NCBI GenBank assembly: GCA_020746875.1
Contig: JAGTJL010000002.1
Location: forward strand, 372,001-436,000
DNA length: 64,000 bases
Direction of reading: 5' to 3'
Source: Rhexocercosporidium sp. MPI-PUGE-AT-0058
Lineage: Eukaryota > Ascomycota > Leotiomycetes > Helotiales
Below the pieces are notes generated by a model that was given only the letters and a program-made list of their open reading frames with translations, had not been told where the DNA came from and did no database searches. The position numbers were made by a program, and so were the translations under genes. Below are positions 10,275 through 21,460 of the stretch, in pieces (within the stretch, counting starts at the first letter, position 1; each line of letters opens with the position of its first letter).

Positions 10275-12368
10275 TCAAGCTGGCAATGGGACAGGCTGCG
10301 GGACTACACCTGGAACTGCAGCATCTTTAAATGCAGTGGGGTCCACTGGGGTACCCTTCGAAATCAATTTCAGGGCTGTTGAGGTTGGTCCAGCTAGCTG
10401 CCTTCCTACAACCAATGCAAGGACTGGTTTACGCAGTATCAGCTTTCTACCACGTCGAACCACCTGCTGGCCTTTCTTCTTCCCCTTCCCCAAAGCCATT
10501 CGCTTCTTGCTCGGAACAGGGGTTCCAGGAGGGTCGAGTTTGCCAGTTATATCAGCTGGTACCGCCAAACCTCTTGAGAGATTAGAGCCGGGAATACAGA
10601 GGCCGTCACCTCCAGGTTGAGAGAGACCTGATAGCGGTAGAGCATCAAGCGTCGAAATGCCAAATGCTGGGACGGTTCGCGATGGGAGACTGGCAGCGGG
10701 GACGCTGGCAGCTGAGATCTCAGACGGTGAAAGTGCAGGAGCTGGCAGGTCAGACGCTGGTGCACTAGATGGTGAGATTCCAGAACTTGGAACAGCAGAT
10801 ACCGGGGCTCCAGAAGAAGGGAGGCTCAGACCATTCGAGTCGGGTTGTGCGGTGGGAGAATCACAATCAGGGCACATGTCCACCTCGAGCTCCTTGGTGC
10901 TCTCAGTGACTTTGGTAACCACTGCAAAATCTTTAATTTCAGTAAGTGAACCAGGACTTCCGTCAAATGCAATATCTGACATATCACTATATTCATTACG
11001 TCGTCCGAATATTGGGGTATCCGGTGCTGTGACCATTGTCATGGAAGCCTCACTCTGTGGTGTTCCTGCTCTCGGGCCAGGAGCTGCATTTTCCAAAGCC
11101 GCAAAGGGCTCGGGGGACATTGAAGATTGCTTGCCTCTGAAAAAAGGGTCTGGCAGGGACTCGGAATAATTGGAGCGGGATTTGAGTGGCCTCTTTGCCT
11201 TTGGGGGCACCGTGGAGTCTTTGCCACGGATGGCCATCGTTCCAACGACACGGTCTCCCATAGATGCCGCAAGTTGTCCACCAATAGGACTATCTGGTGC
11301 TTCTTGTATCAGATCTCGAACACCTGTATTGAAAGTTAGCGTGCTTGCTGGGTCAAGCTGATAAAAGCTCAACGGCGTACCTGAGATCAAAGCAACTCAC
11401 AGTTAGTCACTACGATCATACTGCTCGAAGAAGGGGCCCTCAGATCCAACTCTTCGAGTATCGTGAAGAAGGGATGCTGTTCTAAGAATTTGACTTACTC
11501 GAGCGAGAATCTACAGATGAGCAAAGCGGTCCCGCTGGACTAAATGGATCTGCAGCAGAGTCTACTGCAAGACTGAGTGGAGACAGCGGTACTATTGGTT
11601 GAATTGAAGCAAAGGGGGAAGCAAGAGGGGACAAGTCTTCGGTTCCGTTCCTCGGACTCCTAGGAAGAGCTCGGGGCGATTGGGAGAAAGTAAAAGGAGA
11701 ATCTGGTAGAGGGAGGTTCTGGAGTATCCACAATCAGTAATGGCATTTCAGGTGAAGGATTAAAGCAACGATTGACATAGGCCAGGGCGGAGAGTCTCAA
11801 TCTACATGTGAGAGAAAAAGGGGCACCTAGGCACCTACCTTGAAATCAACTCCTGAAGAGTTAATCGCCTCGCCAGTTGTTGCTGATGGGAGATGTGAAC
11901 TCAAATCCAGTCCATATCTTCTTCTCGAACAGGTAGTGTGGGAATGAGAGAGTGAGGGTGGTAAATCGTCTCCCCCTCTGCTGTGGTAAATACCAGTGGC
12001 ACCTCCTTATGTTCCAAGTCTGGGGAGGTCGATCGGGCCCTTACTCCACGACTAGCCTCCTCTTGTACCGTTACAAGCTCCTTTGGCACCGGTGAGAGCC
12101 ACGAAGCTGGATTGGGGCTTAGAATTGGAGAGTAGGGAATAACAGGCCGAGAGGGCTGTATCCGAAAGTTTGGAGTCGATGGCCTGTCTCCGACCGATGA
12201 TCGTCGACGGGATTCTTCTTGCTTGGCTTCCAGTTGAACGACGAGATCTTGGACTGATGGTGTCTCAATCTCCGCAGGAGGGCTGGGAGTTGTTTGAGAG
12301 AGATCAGAACGCTCTAATCGATTGACTGCGATTCTGTTTGGCCAAGCAAGACCTCGAAACGTAACCAT
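10275..12368 (-). CDS. Pro/Ser-rich disordered protein, 5' gene structure unresolved
   Basis: The 3' part is firm: an exon at 11499-11718 (NLPLPDSPFTFSQSPRALPR...) joins in phase at GTAAGT/CAG to 10275-11380 (STPLSFYQLDPAST... to the stop). An exon ending at 11839 (DLSSHLPSATTGEAINSSGV) joins upstream in phase 0. Further upstream an open stretch from ATG 12368 (MVTFRGLAWPNRIAVNRLER, 155 codons) ends in its own stop at 11901, in a different frame from the 11839 exon that overlaps it. It is either a separate small gene or the 5' exon joined by a splice I could not place. The protein is dominated by Pro, Ser, Ala and Leu with degenerate PSSGxS/PAxALSPS repeats (about 10640-10830) and a basic region KKRMALGKGKKKGQQVVRRG near the C-terminus. 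No domain recognised. Confidence 0.55.
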
Positions 12369-12870
12369 AGTTAAGAATGCATGATGAGAAGAATGTTGAT
12401 AGAACAAGTGGGAAAAGAAGAAAGGAGCATCAGGGAGGAAAGCTTTTGATGGACAGAGTAGATGGGTGGCACTTGCCATCTCTTTCTCAATCAAGTACTG
12501 CGGCTCGAAAGAAATCCGAGAAAGGAGTTGTACTGTACATTCTCCTGAAGTGCTTGGGAATCCACGAGGAAGCATTTGTAACAACGAATCGCAAAGTTGT
12601 AGAAACCAGAGTACATGATAATATGAGATTGTGGTTGAATCTCTTCAATTGTTGACTTCTTTTCAGCCTCGTGTTGTAATGAGGTGAATGCCGGAAGATC
12701 CTCGGATCTGATATGTAAGGTGGCGTCAGTCCATCAGCCACACTTCGCTAGCGGCTTCAGCCTCGTGGGTTTGAGAGCTTGAACTCACTTCTTCCATCTG
12801 GCTATGTTCATTCTTGAAGTCTACTCACCACCATATTTATCCGCACACAACGTGCCCAACATCAAGCAAA
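12369..12870. other. Divergent promoter region
   Basis: About 500 bp between ATG 12368 (-) and the SRRM1-like gene (+). The 12-mer TTCAGCCTCGTG occurs twice (near 12662 and 12755). No gene seen. Confidence 0.5.
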
Positions 12871-14704
12871 ATGGCGAGCAGTGTAGATGCGAAGCTGCTA
12901 AAGTCGACGAAATTTCCACCGGAGTTCAACAAGAAGGTGGACATGCAAAAAGTGAACGCCGAGGTCATGAAAAAGTAGGTGGTCCTGCTCCTCTACCACT
13001 ACACAAGAGACTAACTGATCGATTAAACAGATGGATCGCAGGCAAGATCTCCGAAATTCTTGGAAACGAGGACGATGTTGTAATAGAACTGTGCTTCAAT
13101 CTTATCGAAGGAGCTCGATTTGTACGTTCGCGATGCGATCAAGGTTGCGCTGGACTAATATTTTAGTAGCCGGATATCAAGACGATGCAAATACAGTTGA
13201 CGGGATTTCTGGACAAGGATACGGCTAGATTCTGTAAGGAATTGTGGAGTCTGTGTCTAAGCGCCCAATCCAACCCTCAAGGTGTTCCCAAAGAGTTACT
13301 GGAGGCAAAGAAACTAGAGCTCATACAGGAGAAGGTATGCTCTGCCGCCTATATTGGAGGTACTCCCACTGACAAAACTATAGATTGAAGCTGAAAAGGC
13401 TGCAGAGGAATCACGCTCCCGTCGAGAAGAAGATCAACGTCGGGAAAGGGAGACTAACAACATTCGGAACCGTGAGCGCGGCGAACGGGGTGACCGTGGC
13501 GATCGAGGAGACAGAGGAGATAGAGGACGTCGCGGAGGACGTGGAGACACATGGCGAGGAGGCCGCGGGGATAGAGACTTCGATCGCAGAGGGGGTGGAG
13601 GAGGTGGAAGAGGCTTTGATCGACAAGGACCGCGGTCTCGATCCCCTCACCGGAGAGACTCTAGAGAGCGAGGATCGTTTCGAGAGCCTCCCCGGGCGGC
13701 CACTGATTCATATGTGCCAGGAGGACGCGGATCGAGGCGAAATGACCGTCGACGCCCATCTCCATCCGAGTCTCGGTCACCCTCTCCTACCAGATCTGAA
13801 TCTGAATCCCGCACACCTCCTCGTAGGCGCCCACGCTCTATATCCCGCTCCCGTTCTCCTCCTCGAAGACGATCCAGGACGCCTGAAAGGAGAAACAATT
13901 ATCGTGGTCGAGGAGGCAGAGGCCACGGAGGTAGCAGAGACCGTGGAGAGCGTCGCAGATCACCAAGTTCAGAGACGTCCCGGTCTCGCTCTCCACGACC
14001 CAGCCGACGCAGAAGATCCACCTCTCTCTCAGCATCGCCATCACCTCCACCAAGGTCCCGCAACCCTCGTCGCAACAGCAGCTCTCGCTCTCGATCCATT
14101 TCTACCTCACGGTCAAGATCAAGAAGCCCTGACATTATACTGGGCAGTAGCAGAGAAAAGACTGGAGTCACGCCAACTCCAGATATTAATAACGACAGGC
14201 CTAGAGCGCGAAAGGATCGTGACGAACGTCGGCTAACTCGGAGCAACAGCCGCAGTCTCACACCTCCGCGTCGCCGTCGAAGTCGATCTAGAAGTTCTAG
14301 TCGTGGTGGAAGAGACCGAAAGCGTCGTCGTTCTGTACAACGCTATGAGCCGGCAAATAAGAGGCGACGAAACACCTCATCCGATTCTGAAAGAGATCGA
14401 AAGGCTGATTCGGATGAAGAGCAAGACAGGGGATCACCACGAAGAGAAATGAGCAAGAGTGTTGGTCCGGCCCAGTCGTCCAACGAGGTTGGTAGCGCTT
14501 CGTAATCTCACGCTGGAGGCCAATCTTTCATTTTGAGTGGTGTATCCTCTTATATTAAGTCTAGCTGACATATCTGAGGGCACCCAGATGAAGGATCCAA
14601 GAAGACGAGCAAATGAGCTGCGCGAGAAGCTGCTGCGGGAAAAAATCAAGAAGATGAGGACTTCAAGTACCGACTCTGTGAATGCTCAGGCTAACGCAAG
14701 TTGA
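12871..14704 (+). CDS. PWI-domain SR-related splicing factor (SRRM1/SRm160-like)
   Basis: The ATG at 12871 opens MASSVDAKLLKSTKFPPEFN. Exons then join in frame to WIAGKISEILGNEDDVVIEL, PDIKTMQIQLTGFLDKDTAR and IEAEKAAEESRSRREEDQRR. Residues about 15-125 form a PWI domain, a nucleic-acid-binding helical bundle of splicing factors. After it comes a run of RGD/RGG repeats (about 13490-13610), then a long RS domain (SRSRSPPRRRSRTPERR and similar, about 13750-14450). The last exon, 14588-14704, reads MKDPRRRANELREKLLREKI. Its upstream intron starts GTTGGT after SSNE, a weaker donor. Metazoan SRRM1 is a coactivator that bridges exon-bound SR proteins and snRNPs; the same role in the nucleus is inferred here. 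A competing 283-codon frame over the RGD/RS region is a by-product of the repetitive codons. Confidence 0.88.
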
Positions 14705-15101
14705 GGATCTCGTTTCGAACTTTACATGCTTTTGCTTGCTGGGATGCCAGATGATCAATGGAATAGAAAAACGAATACCATAAGATCTCAAATGCCTTAT
14801 TGTAACTCCGAAGATTTAAGTCTTTTCTTCTAAGTCTTCGTGCCATCTTTTGCGCGTGGTGTTAGCCTGTAATTTAGAATTGACCTCACTTCGATGGCAG
14901 CTAGATACCCTATTACACGGCGAATTGTGGCAAGTGCCAAAGAGTGAGGATGAAATTTTTGGCTTTCTTCCAACCTTACCGTTCGTTGAAGTGATTATCG
15001 AATTACTCGTCTTTTGCAAATACTTTTAACCGGACTTGCACATATGGAGTTTTTTAATGACAGCTTGATCTCCCCGAATCGTTGCAGGGAGTTTGTAACA
15101 T
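14705..15101. other. Intergenic, no gene seen
   Basis: About 400 bp downstream of the SRRM1-like gene. It should contain that gene's 3' UTR. No supported ORF. Confidence 0.5.
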
Positions 15102-15775
15102 TTGCATCTTGGTTCACTGCCTCGCTTAAGAAAACAACTGCAGCAAAAGTACCAGCAAATGGCAGATCTTATCACCGTCCTCGGTATAGTCAAGAACATC
15201 ATTTATCCATCAGGTACAGGGCGCTCTTATCTCTCATCAACATGCGGGACATTCCCTCGAAATGCAGTAGAAGTCGAATCTGGCAAGGAACGTTCACCCA
15301 CCTTCCCCATCAAGCCTCGCTTGCCAAGCGATCGATCATCACGGCATCAAGTACCGCACACTTGTCTACTCGAAACTAGAAACTCTGCCTTTCGGATCTG
15401 GCTTGCATGCAGGCGTCCTCACCTCAGCTTGGCCCATCCCATTCTAGAAACTGTCAAGACATCTCCTCGAAGAAACAAGACTTTCCGCCGAAAGCACATG
15501 CCAGAATTGAACGACATCCCGCTGCATGCCAGAGCCGCCAAGTGTTCGTCTCCGGCTTGGGATCAGATGATGTACGCGAGAAGGCATGCGAGTGGTTGAT
15601 GGATATTTGCCGACTTTCGGCAATCATGATGAAAGGCTTGTAGGGGAAGGTGATATAGATGCGAGGTACTTGGCGATTGGTGAATGGGGAAGGATGCAAA
15701 TATCTTGGCTTCGTCGGCGGTTAGTGATCGAGAGGTTGCGCGAGAAAGTGCATACAGAGAAATGATCGAAATATA
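15102..15775 (+). pseudogene. Possible degenerate coding remnant
   Basis: One plus-strand frame carries several protein-like blocks separated by stops: HHGIKYRTLVYSKLETLPFG followed by SGLHAGVLTSAWPIPF and a stop near 15450, and later GYLPTFGNHDERLVGEGDID with YLAIGEWGRMQISWLRRRL, ending about 15762. A different frame begins with MADLITVLGIVKNII at about 15159, a start resembling N-termini of fungal signalling proteins. No intron arrangement that I tried removes the stops. The blocks look like former coding sequence, but I could not assign a family. It may instead be chance. Confidence 0.3.
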
Positions 15776-15860
15776 AGAAGTATGTATGGAAGAGTTCACC
15801 TTCCCAAGGACTACAACTTGGTTCTTTGTCAAGTGTTGTTCTGTCAAGCCAATTTCCAGC

Positions 15861-17321
15861 ATGCATTTCAAACTGTGCCTTGGAGTCCTCGCGGCGTCTT
15901 CCTCACTTCTGGTATCTGCTCTTCCTTCAACGGATAGCTCGAAAATCAATGCTGGTCTGCGCTTGATCAAGACTTCTGAAGCTGATCCTGGAATATGGGT
16001 CACTGAAGATGAGAAAATTGAGAAGTACACTGCGAAGAACATAAACTTCATCGATATCACCGATATCACGGTACGCTCTCTTCAAGTTATGCTGTACTCT
16101 TCCTCCGTTCTGACTTTTGGTGTTCAGGACCTTGAAGTCCTCAATTCTCTCTCGACAGTCAGTGAGAACACAATTGTGGAAAGACAAGCTGTTACTTACC
16201 CAACAACCTTGACTCATGTCACTGAGGTGAATACCTTCATCGGCAGAATCGACATGACAGTGCCGCAGACCGCGCTAAGAACATTTACTGAGTGAGAAAG
16301 TTCCAACCATATCCCATCCTACATGCAACTTACATTTCTAGATTCACCACCCGATACTATCGCAGTGCAACTGGTACTCAAGCATCAACATGGCTGTTCA
16401 ATCAGCTATCAAGCATCGCAGCAGCGAACTCTGCGATTACTGTCACGAGATTCACGCACTCGTTCAACATGCCATCGATCATTGTCAAGATCCCCGGCAC
16501 CACCACTAACCTCGGTAAATTTTGAAATCCACCCCAAAAAATACTTAGACCAATTGCTCACACCTCACAGTCATCGTCGGAGCACACATCGATTCCGTAG
16601 GCAGTACTTCAACCGGCCGCTCTCCTGGCGCCGACGACGACGGCAGCGGCACCGTCACAATCCTTGAAGCCTTGCGGGTCCTTGCCACCTCAGGATTCAA
16701 GCCCAAGAACACACTCGAGTTTCACTTCTACGCTGGAGAAGAAGGTGGACTCCTCGGCTCCGCAGCAATCTTCGCGAACTACAAATCAGCAGGCAAGAGA
16801 GTGCTCGCTATGCTGAACCAAGATATGACAGGATACTCACCGGGAGGAAAACCGGTCGTGTTCACGGATTACACGAATGCGGCGTTGAGTACTTATATGA
16901 GGTTGATTGTTAGGCAGTATACGGGGATCACGTCGGGAACCAGTACTTGTGGGTATGGATGCTCAGATCATGCTAGTGCGACGTCGAATGGTTTCCGTGA
17001 GTACTTTCGTTGATTCCTCTTTGGTATCTGGATGAGAGTGAGGTGCTAATGTCTGTACGATAGCTGCGGCTTTCGTTCACGAGGACACGATGGATGGATC
17101 AAGTCCGTATATTCACAGTGCTAGCGATGTAAGTTGAAAGTCGTCAAAATTTGTGATCGTGTACTAACGTATTGGTGAACAGACTTATTCGACGATCATG
17201 TGGGACGCTGTTCAGCGTCACATCAAGGTGAGAATTCCTTGAAACATGACAAGGTTGAAGGCCGTCTCTAACTTACCCACAGCTCACCATCGGATTCCTA
17301 GTCGAAGCATCATACCTTTGA
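15861..17321 (+). CDS. Secreted leucine aminopeptidase, peptidase family M28
   Basis: Seven exons (15861-16070, 16128-16291, 16342-16514, 16571-16996, 17064-17128, 17183-17227, 17283-17321) give 373 residues. Residues 1-20 ([20 protein letters not shown]) are a signal peptide, followed by a propeptide-like region to about residue 75. The dizinc ligands and catalytic acid of M28E enzymes are all visible: His188/Asp190 in GAHIDSVG, the GADDDGSGT aspartates (about 204-206), Glu239/Glu240 in [10 protein letters not shown], Asp in LNQDMTGY and His in [21 protein letters not shown] carries a cysteine pair likely forming a disulfide. The enzyme removes N-terminal hydrophobic residues from peptides outside the cell for nutrition. 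The terminal GFLVEASYL matches a complete C-terminus. Confidence 0.95.
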
Positions 17322-19241
17322 AAAGTCAATCTTGTGGAGATTAGCCACCGTGGCTTGGGAGTTCTCAAAATCTTCGCTTTTCGCACTTGCAAGATTAACG
17401 GAAAACTCCCGAAGGAGCCATATTGTACATAGTCAAACAAATAGAGCCTCTATCCAAAGCCCCTTACTCCTGAGCAAAGCATGGCTCAGTGACCACCGGC
17501 TTCAAGTCCGTGCTGAATATCTGGGACACGAAAAATAAGTGATCATGATAGGTCTTTGTTGGAATCACTCTGCTCCTGTAATTGCAGTCAAGGATTCAGG
17601 AGGTGACGCTGCCAAATAGTATTATCAAGTAGTAGTATTCGAGCGTAGAGATTAAAGGGAGGAAGAGCTCCAAGCGAGCTAGTGTCCACGTGAGTAGAGC
17701 AACAGTCTTCTTCTCCGATACTAGCGATTTTGGCTTCTATACGTTATTTTACGTTAGCGTTCTCTTTTTCTTCTTCACCACCGCGGTTGACGTTCGGAGA
17801 TCCTGGAAGATGATACATAATTCTCCCTCTGATTCCTCGAAGGCATATTTTATGAGGCGCGCTGCTTTCTCATGCAGGCGAAACCAGGTGTGTGATGAGA
17901 TATTAGAGGAGTATTTTCGCACCTTAAGGGCATGCTTCCTTGCGGTATTGCAATCGTCTTTAGTAATCAGCGCGCAGCGGTGCAAGAACATGAACAAGCA
18001 GAGGTATATCATCAGTCAACTCTAGGGTTTATTCGCCATTTTAAATGTTTGTAGTTGGCTCAAGACTTGTGTTTCAGCGGTGCCAAAATCGATCACCAGC
18101 AAATAATTTGAAGCTGTACAGCCATGATTGGTGGAGTGGGGATTCTGTTAAAGTAATAGCTTAAAGGATCATCGGAGTCAGGCTTCATCCTAAAGAGATC
18201 GCTACCGCAGAGAAGATATGTCTCAGTATTGTTTCTAGCTGCAGCCCAAATTCCCAAAACGTTTCAGAGCTTTCTCTCGTCCTGCTTTCCGTCATCATTT
18301 GTGAGAAATAGTTACCTGTCGAAGACAGCTTAGGGACATTACTTTCTGCAATGTCCTGCGTTAGCTTGTAAGCAAAGCGTAGTAGCTATGAATCAGCCGA
18401 TAATTGTAGTTCAAGCCTCCTTTAACATATGCCACGCATCTCATCTGAAGAAAAGCATGAAATACCAAATCCAACACATGGATATAATCTCTCCTGGCTC
18501 TCGCTCCTTCCCCGCCGCGAAAGAGAGTCCGCGCAGCTGCTCATCCTAAGAATTTTCTTGTGGTGTATCGTCGACGGATTCCAAATCCGTATTGTGAGAT
18601 TTAGGTGGAAAGTAGCGGGTTTATCCCGCTATGCCTTGTGGGTTTCTAGAAATGTGACGCAGTCTGGAGAATATGAGGAACTTGATTAGAATGTGTATGG
18701 GGGTTCTAGAGTGTGAGATGTGCCAAGGAAGAATTTAGCCTTGGTTAGGAAGGGCACATTTGGTGTTCCGAAGGGACGGGAGGAAGATGAGGATATGAGT
18801 GAGGACGAGATGATAGACGTGGCTTGGGCGCATTGGAGAGAGGAATTCGGCAGGCTAGAGGATCTCTGGTTGTCCAGAGAGAATACAAAGGAAATTTCAC
18901 TACCCATTCGTTGAACGCCGATTTTGAAGGAGGTCTTACCTATACTGGAACTGGATATTGTGTGATCCTTACTCTGGCACGACTCAAGAGCGAATACCCT
19001 TGCGGTATGCTGGGAAATAACTCAAGGATTTGAGGGTTTTTGACATAGGACAGGCAAGACGACGGCCAAAAAGTCCCGAAAATAGTAGAGTCTGTTGCGT
19101 ATTATCGTCTTGCCTTGAAGGCTAAAGCACTCGATCTATTTATGTTGAAGCAATAAATAAAGTCGAAAATTGTGGTATATTGTAATGAAAGTGACATTGT
19201 GCGAGAAACCTTGTGTACATGATTCGGTATCGTAAGCAGTA
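17322..19241. other. Intergenic, 1.9 kb, no confident gene
   Basis: Two small plus-strand ORFs deserve mention. 17690-18025 (111 codons) has one hydrophobic stretch near its start (FGFYTLFYVSVLFFFFTTAV), a possible membrane segment. 18720-18914 (64 codons) is acidic (REEDEDMSEDEMIDVAWAHW). Neither has recognisable relatives or clear start context. A perfect hairpin with loop TTCCAAA at 18574-18590 resembles a tRNA-Trp anticodon arm but has no tRNA around it. Confidence 0.45.
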
Positions 19242-20907
19242 TCAGTCATTCGTGACATCATCTTCGGAAGAGCTGTTCTTCTTGTATCGAGCTACCCCAC
19301 CAGCAGCTATCAGAAGCTTTTCTGTCTCGGAACCTTTTCCGTTCGCATCGTAGCAGCTATCCAATGGCGTGTAATATTTGCCCCGATTTACATCAGCTCC
19401 TCGCTCTAATAGTAACTTCACAATCGGAACATGTTGCTTTGAGGCGGCTGCATGCAAAGCTGTGACTGGGCTTCCCATACTGTCCAGGACCGTCCGGTGG
19501 AGAAGGACCCCGTTATCCATCAAGAACTTCACCGCGTTCTCTTTGCCAGATAACGTAGCTTGGATGAGATTGGTTGACCTAGTTCTTTTTAACGTTCCAT
19601 GGTCATCCCCGTCGACCTGCCTGCTTGTGGCAATGCGGACGTCTCCTTTGAACCGGACAAGCAGTTCAATCATCGAAGTCGTTTCAGAATCGTTCTTCGG
19701 CCCTGCTATCGCACAGTATATCAGAGTCCCTAGATCGCGTTGGGTTCGAGTGTTGACATCCACACCTCCCCGTAAGATTAGCAGAACCGCTAGAACATCG
19801 CATCGATGAGCGGCGTCGCAGAGAGCTTTCTCGCCATACTCTCGCCGTTCGGTCTTCCGACGGTTGTATTGAGTCCATTCTGCTTTATCACGACTGGACT
19901 CCCAGATCTTCTGTCTTAGTGACTTGACTGGCGGTTGCACCGGTTGCCCAATACGCTTCAAATTGTAACCAAGATTTTGCATCCTGATGGTCGTGGCATG
20001 AATATCCTCTTTCGATGCAACCTCAAGCATGTGGTCGATAGTCCCATGTGGAAACAATGTTGGCAAGTTTGGCTGGAACAGGCCATCCATCTGGCTATTT
20101 CCAGAGGTCGGTGAACTGTGTCCACTCGTTGCAGGAGACACAGAAGACTGTCCCGCAACTTGAGATGCCGAGTCGCGAGGCCGAATGTCATCAGCGAAGG
20201 CAAGCATTTCCTCATCAATCACTTCATCCACTAAATGATCGGACAATCAGCAGCCGCAACACATTTCTTGAACTGTGTAGTCTTTGAAAAGACTTGCCCA
20301 AAGTCATAATGTCATCCATATGGTCCTGAACAAACTCCATTGGGATACCTTCGGTTTGTAGCTCCCTCTCTAAAGCTGCCCGGCCATCATCTACTTCATC
20401 ACATGCTTGCGCATCCAACAACGAACTCGCTCCAGCACCATGGCCCCTCGCCATACTCCTCAGGATTCTAAGGACCTCGACCATCATAGGCTCCATCCTT
20501 CCCACGCTAGCCAGGGTCAAAGAAGCAACAAAGGTCTCAATCAAGCCCAAATGCAAGCTCAATTTCGATCTCAGAGCTGTCAGATCTCGTTCTCCAAGCC
20601 GTACTCTCATCCACGCATTTCGACCCATGTTGCGATACTTCCGATATATGTCCTGGAGCTCTTCAAGAACACCCATAAGATTATCGCACAAAGCCATTAA
20701 TTCATCCTTTCGACTGGCCCCGCGACGATTGAGAAGTGATGTCGCCGAGCCAGCCTGATCAGAAAGGTCGACGATCACGATGTTGATGGAGCTGAGCTCG
20801 CGAGAGACCTCTGCGAACTCTTTGGGTGCATCTTTGAAAGAGCGCCAGAGGTGGATGGAGAGCTTTCCTACTGCGAGGAAGTCGCCGACCCCGAAGCCGA
20901 AGCTCAT
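19242..20907 (-). CDS. Ankyrin-repeat protein with STAND-like N-terminal region
   Basis: The start MSFGFGVGDFLAVGKLSIHL at 20907 resembles the N-termini found before NACHT or ankyrin domains in fungal signalling proteins. It is followed by a helical region to about 20285 (ELSSINIVIVDLSDQAGSAT, RKDELMALCDNLMGVLEELQ). A second open stretch (about 20240 to the stop at 19242) begins DEVIDEEMLAFADDIRPRDS and contains ankyrin repeats: ALCDAAHRCDVLAVLLILRG, a SPVTALHAAASKQHVPIVKL unit and LLLERGADVNRGKYYTPLD. An intron near 20240-20300 is required, but the exact junction is unresolved; one in-phase option gives an intron of only 43 nt. No NACHT P-loop is present. Ankyrin repeats mediate protein binding; the function here is unknown. 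A longer upstream start (ATG 21009) is possible but looks less conserved. Confidence 0.75.
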
Positions 20908-21460
20908 CTTGATGCGATGAGGAGTGTTTGAGAAAGATGTTGATGGTTCGAGGGGGTGTAAGAGACGAGCCTGATTTCGTGTGAGGCTGGGTCGATACGA
21001 GGTTGTCATTGGCCGATACCTTCCAGGAACACCTCCTGCGGGGCTTGCAGCGAGTTGCTGCGCATCCAGCTATTTCAACCGCCTGGGTTGTTTGTAGGAG
21101 CTCATCTAGGATGCCACAAGGCTATCAAGATTGCCGACACAGAGTGAAAATAGGAATAGGATAGGATGTTTGTTTTGGTCACTGATTGCCAGTACGTCGG
21201 CATACACCCAAAAGGGCGACGAGAAGTGAAACGGTGCTCAAGTACGAGCGAAGTCAAATTGCTTCATACTCTGCAAAGCCTAGTCTTGGGAGCAATTAGC
21301 AAGTCGATTTTCAGTGTCAACGCAGGTGAACTTGGACATGAAAAGGAGTTTGAGATAAGCGAGGTATCCTACCACCCTAGATCTTTGTAAACAAGAGACT
21401 GCTGGTCGCAAGACGAGCCGAAACTTAGACGCCACATATATCTAACTTCATAGACGAACT
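20908..21460. other. Intergenic, no gene seen
   Basis: About 550 bp between two minus-strand genes. It should hold the ankyrin gene promoter and the 3' UTR of the FAH-family gene. Short ORFs are unsupported. Confidence 0.5.

Noticed and set aside
13385..14236. A 283-codon plus-strand ORF rich in Glu, Val and Ala
   Set aside because: It is an alternative frame of the RGD/RS repeats of the SRRM1-like gene, where codon periodicity keeps several frames open.
18574..18590. A hairpin with loop TTCCAAA resembling a tRNA-Trp anticodon arm
   Set aside because: No acceptor stem, D-arm or T-loop (GTTCRA) could be found at the right distances.
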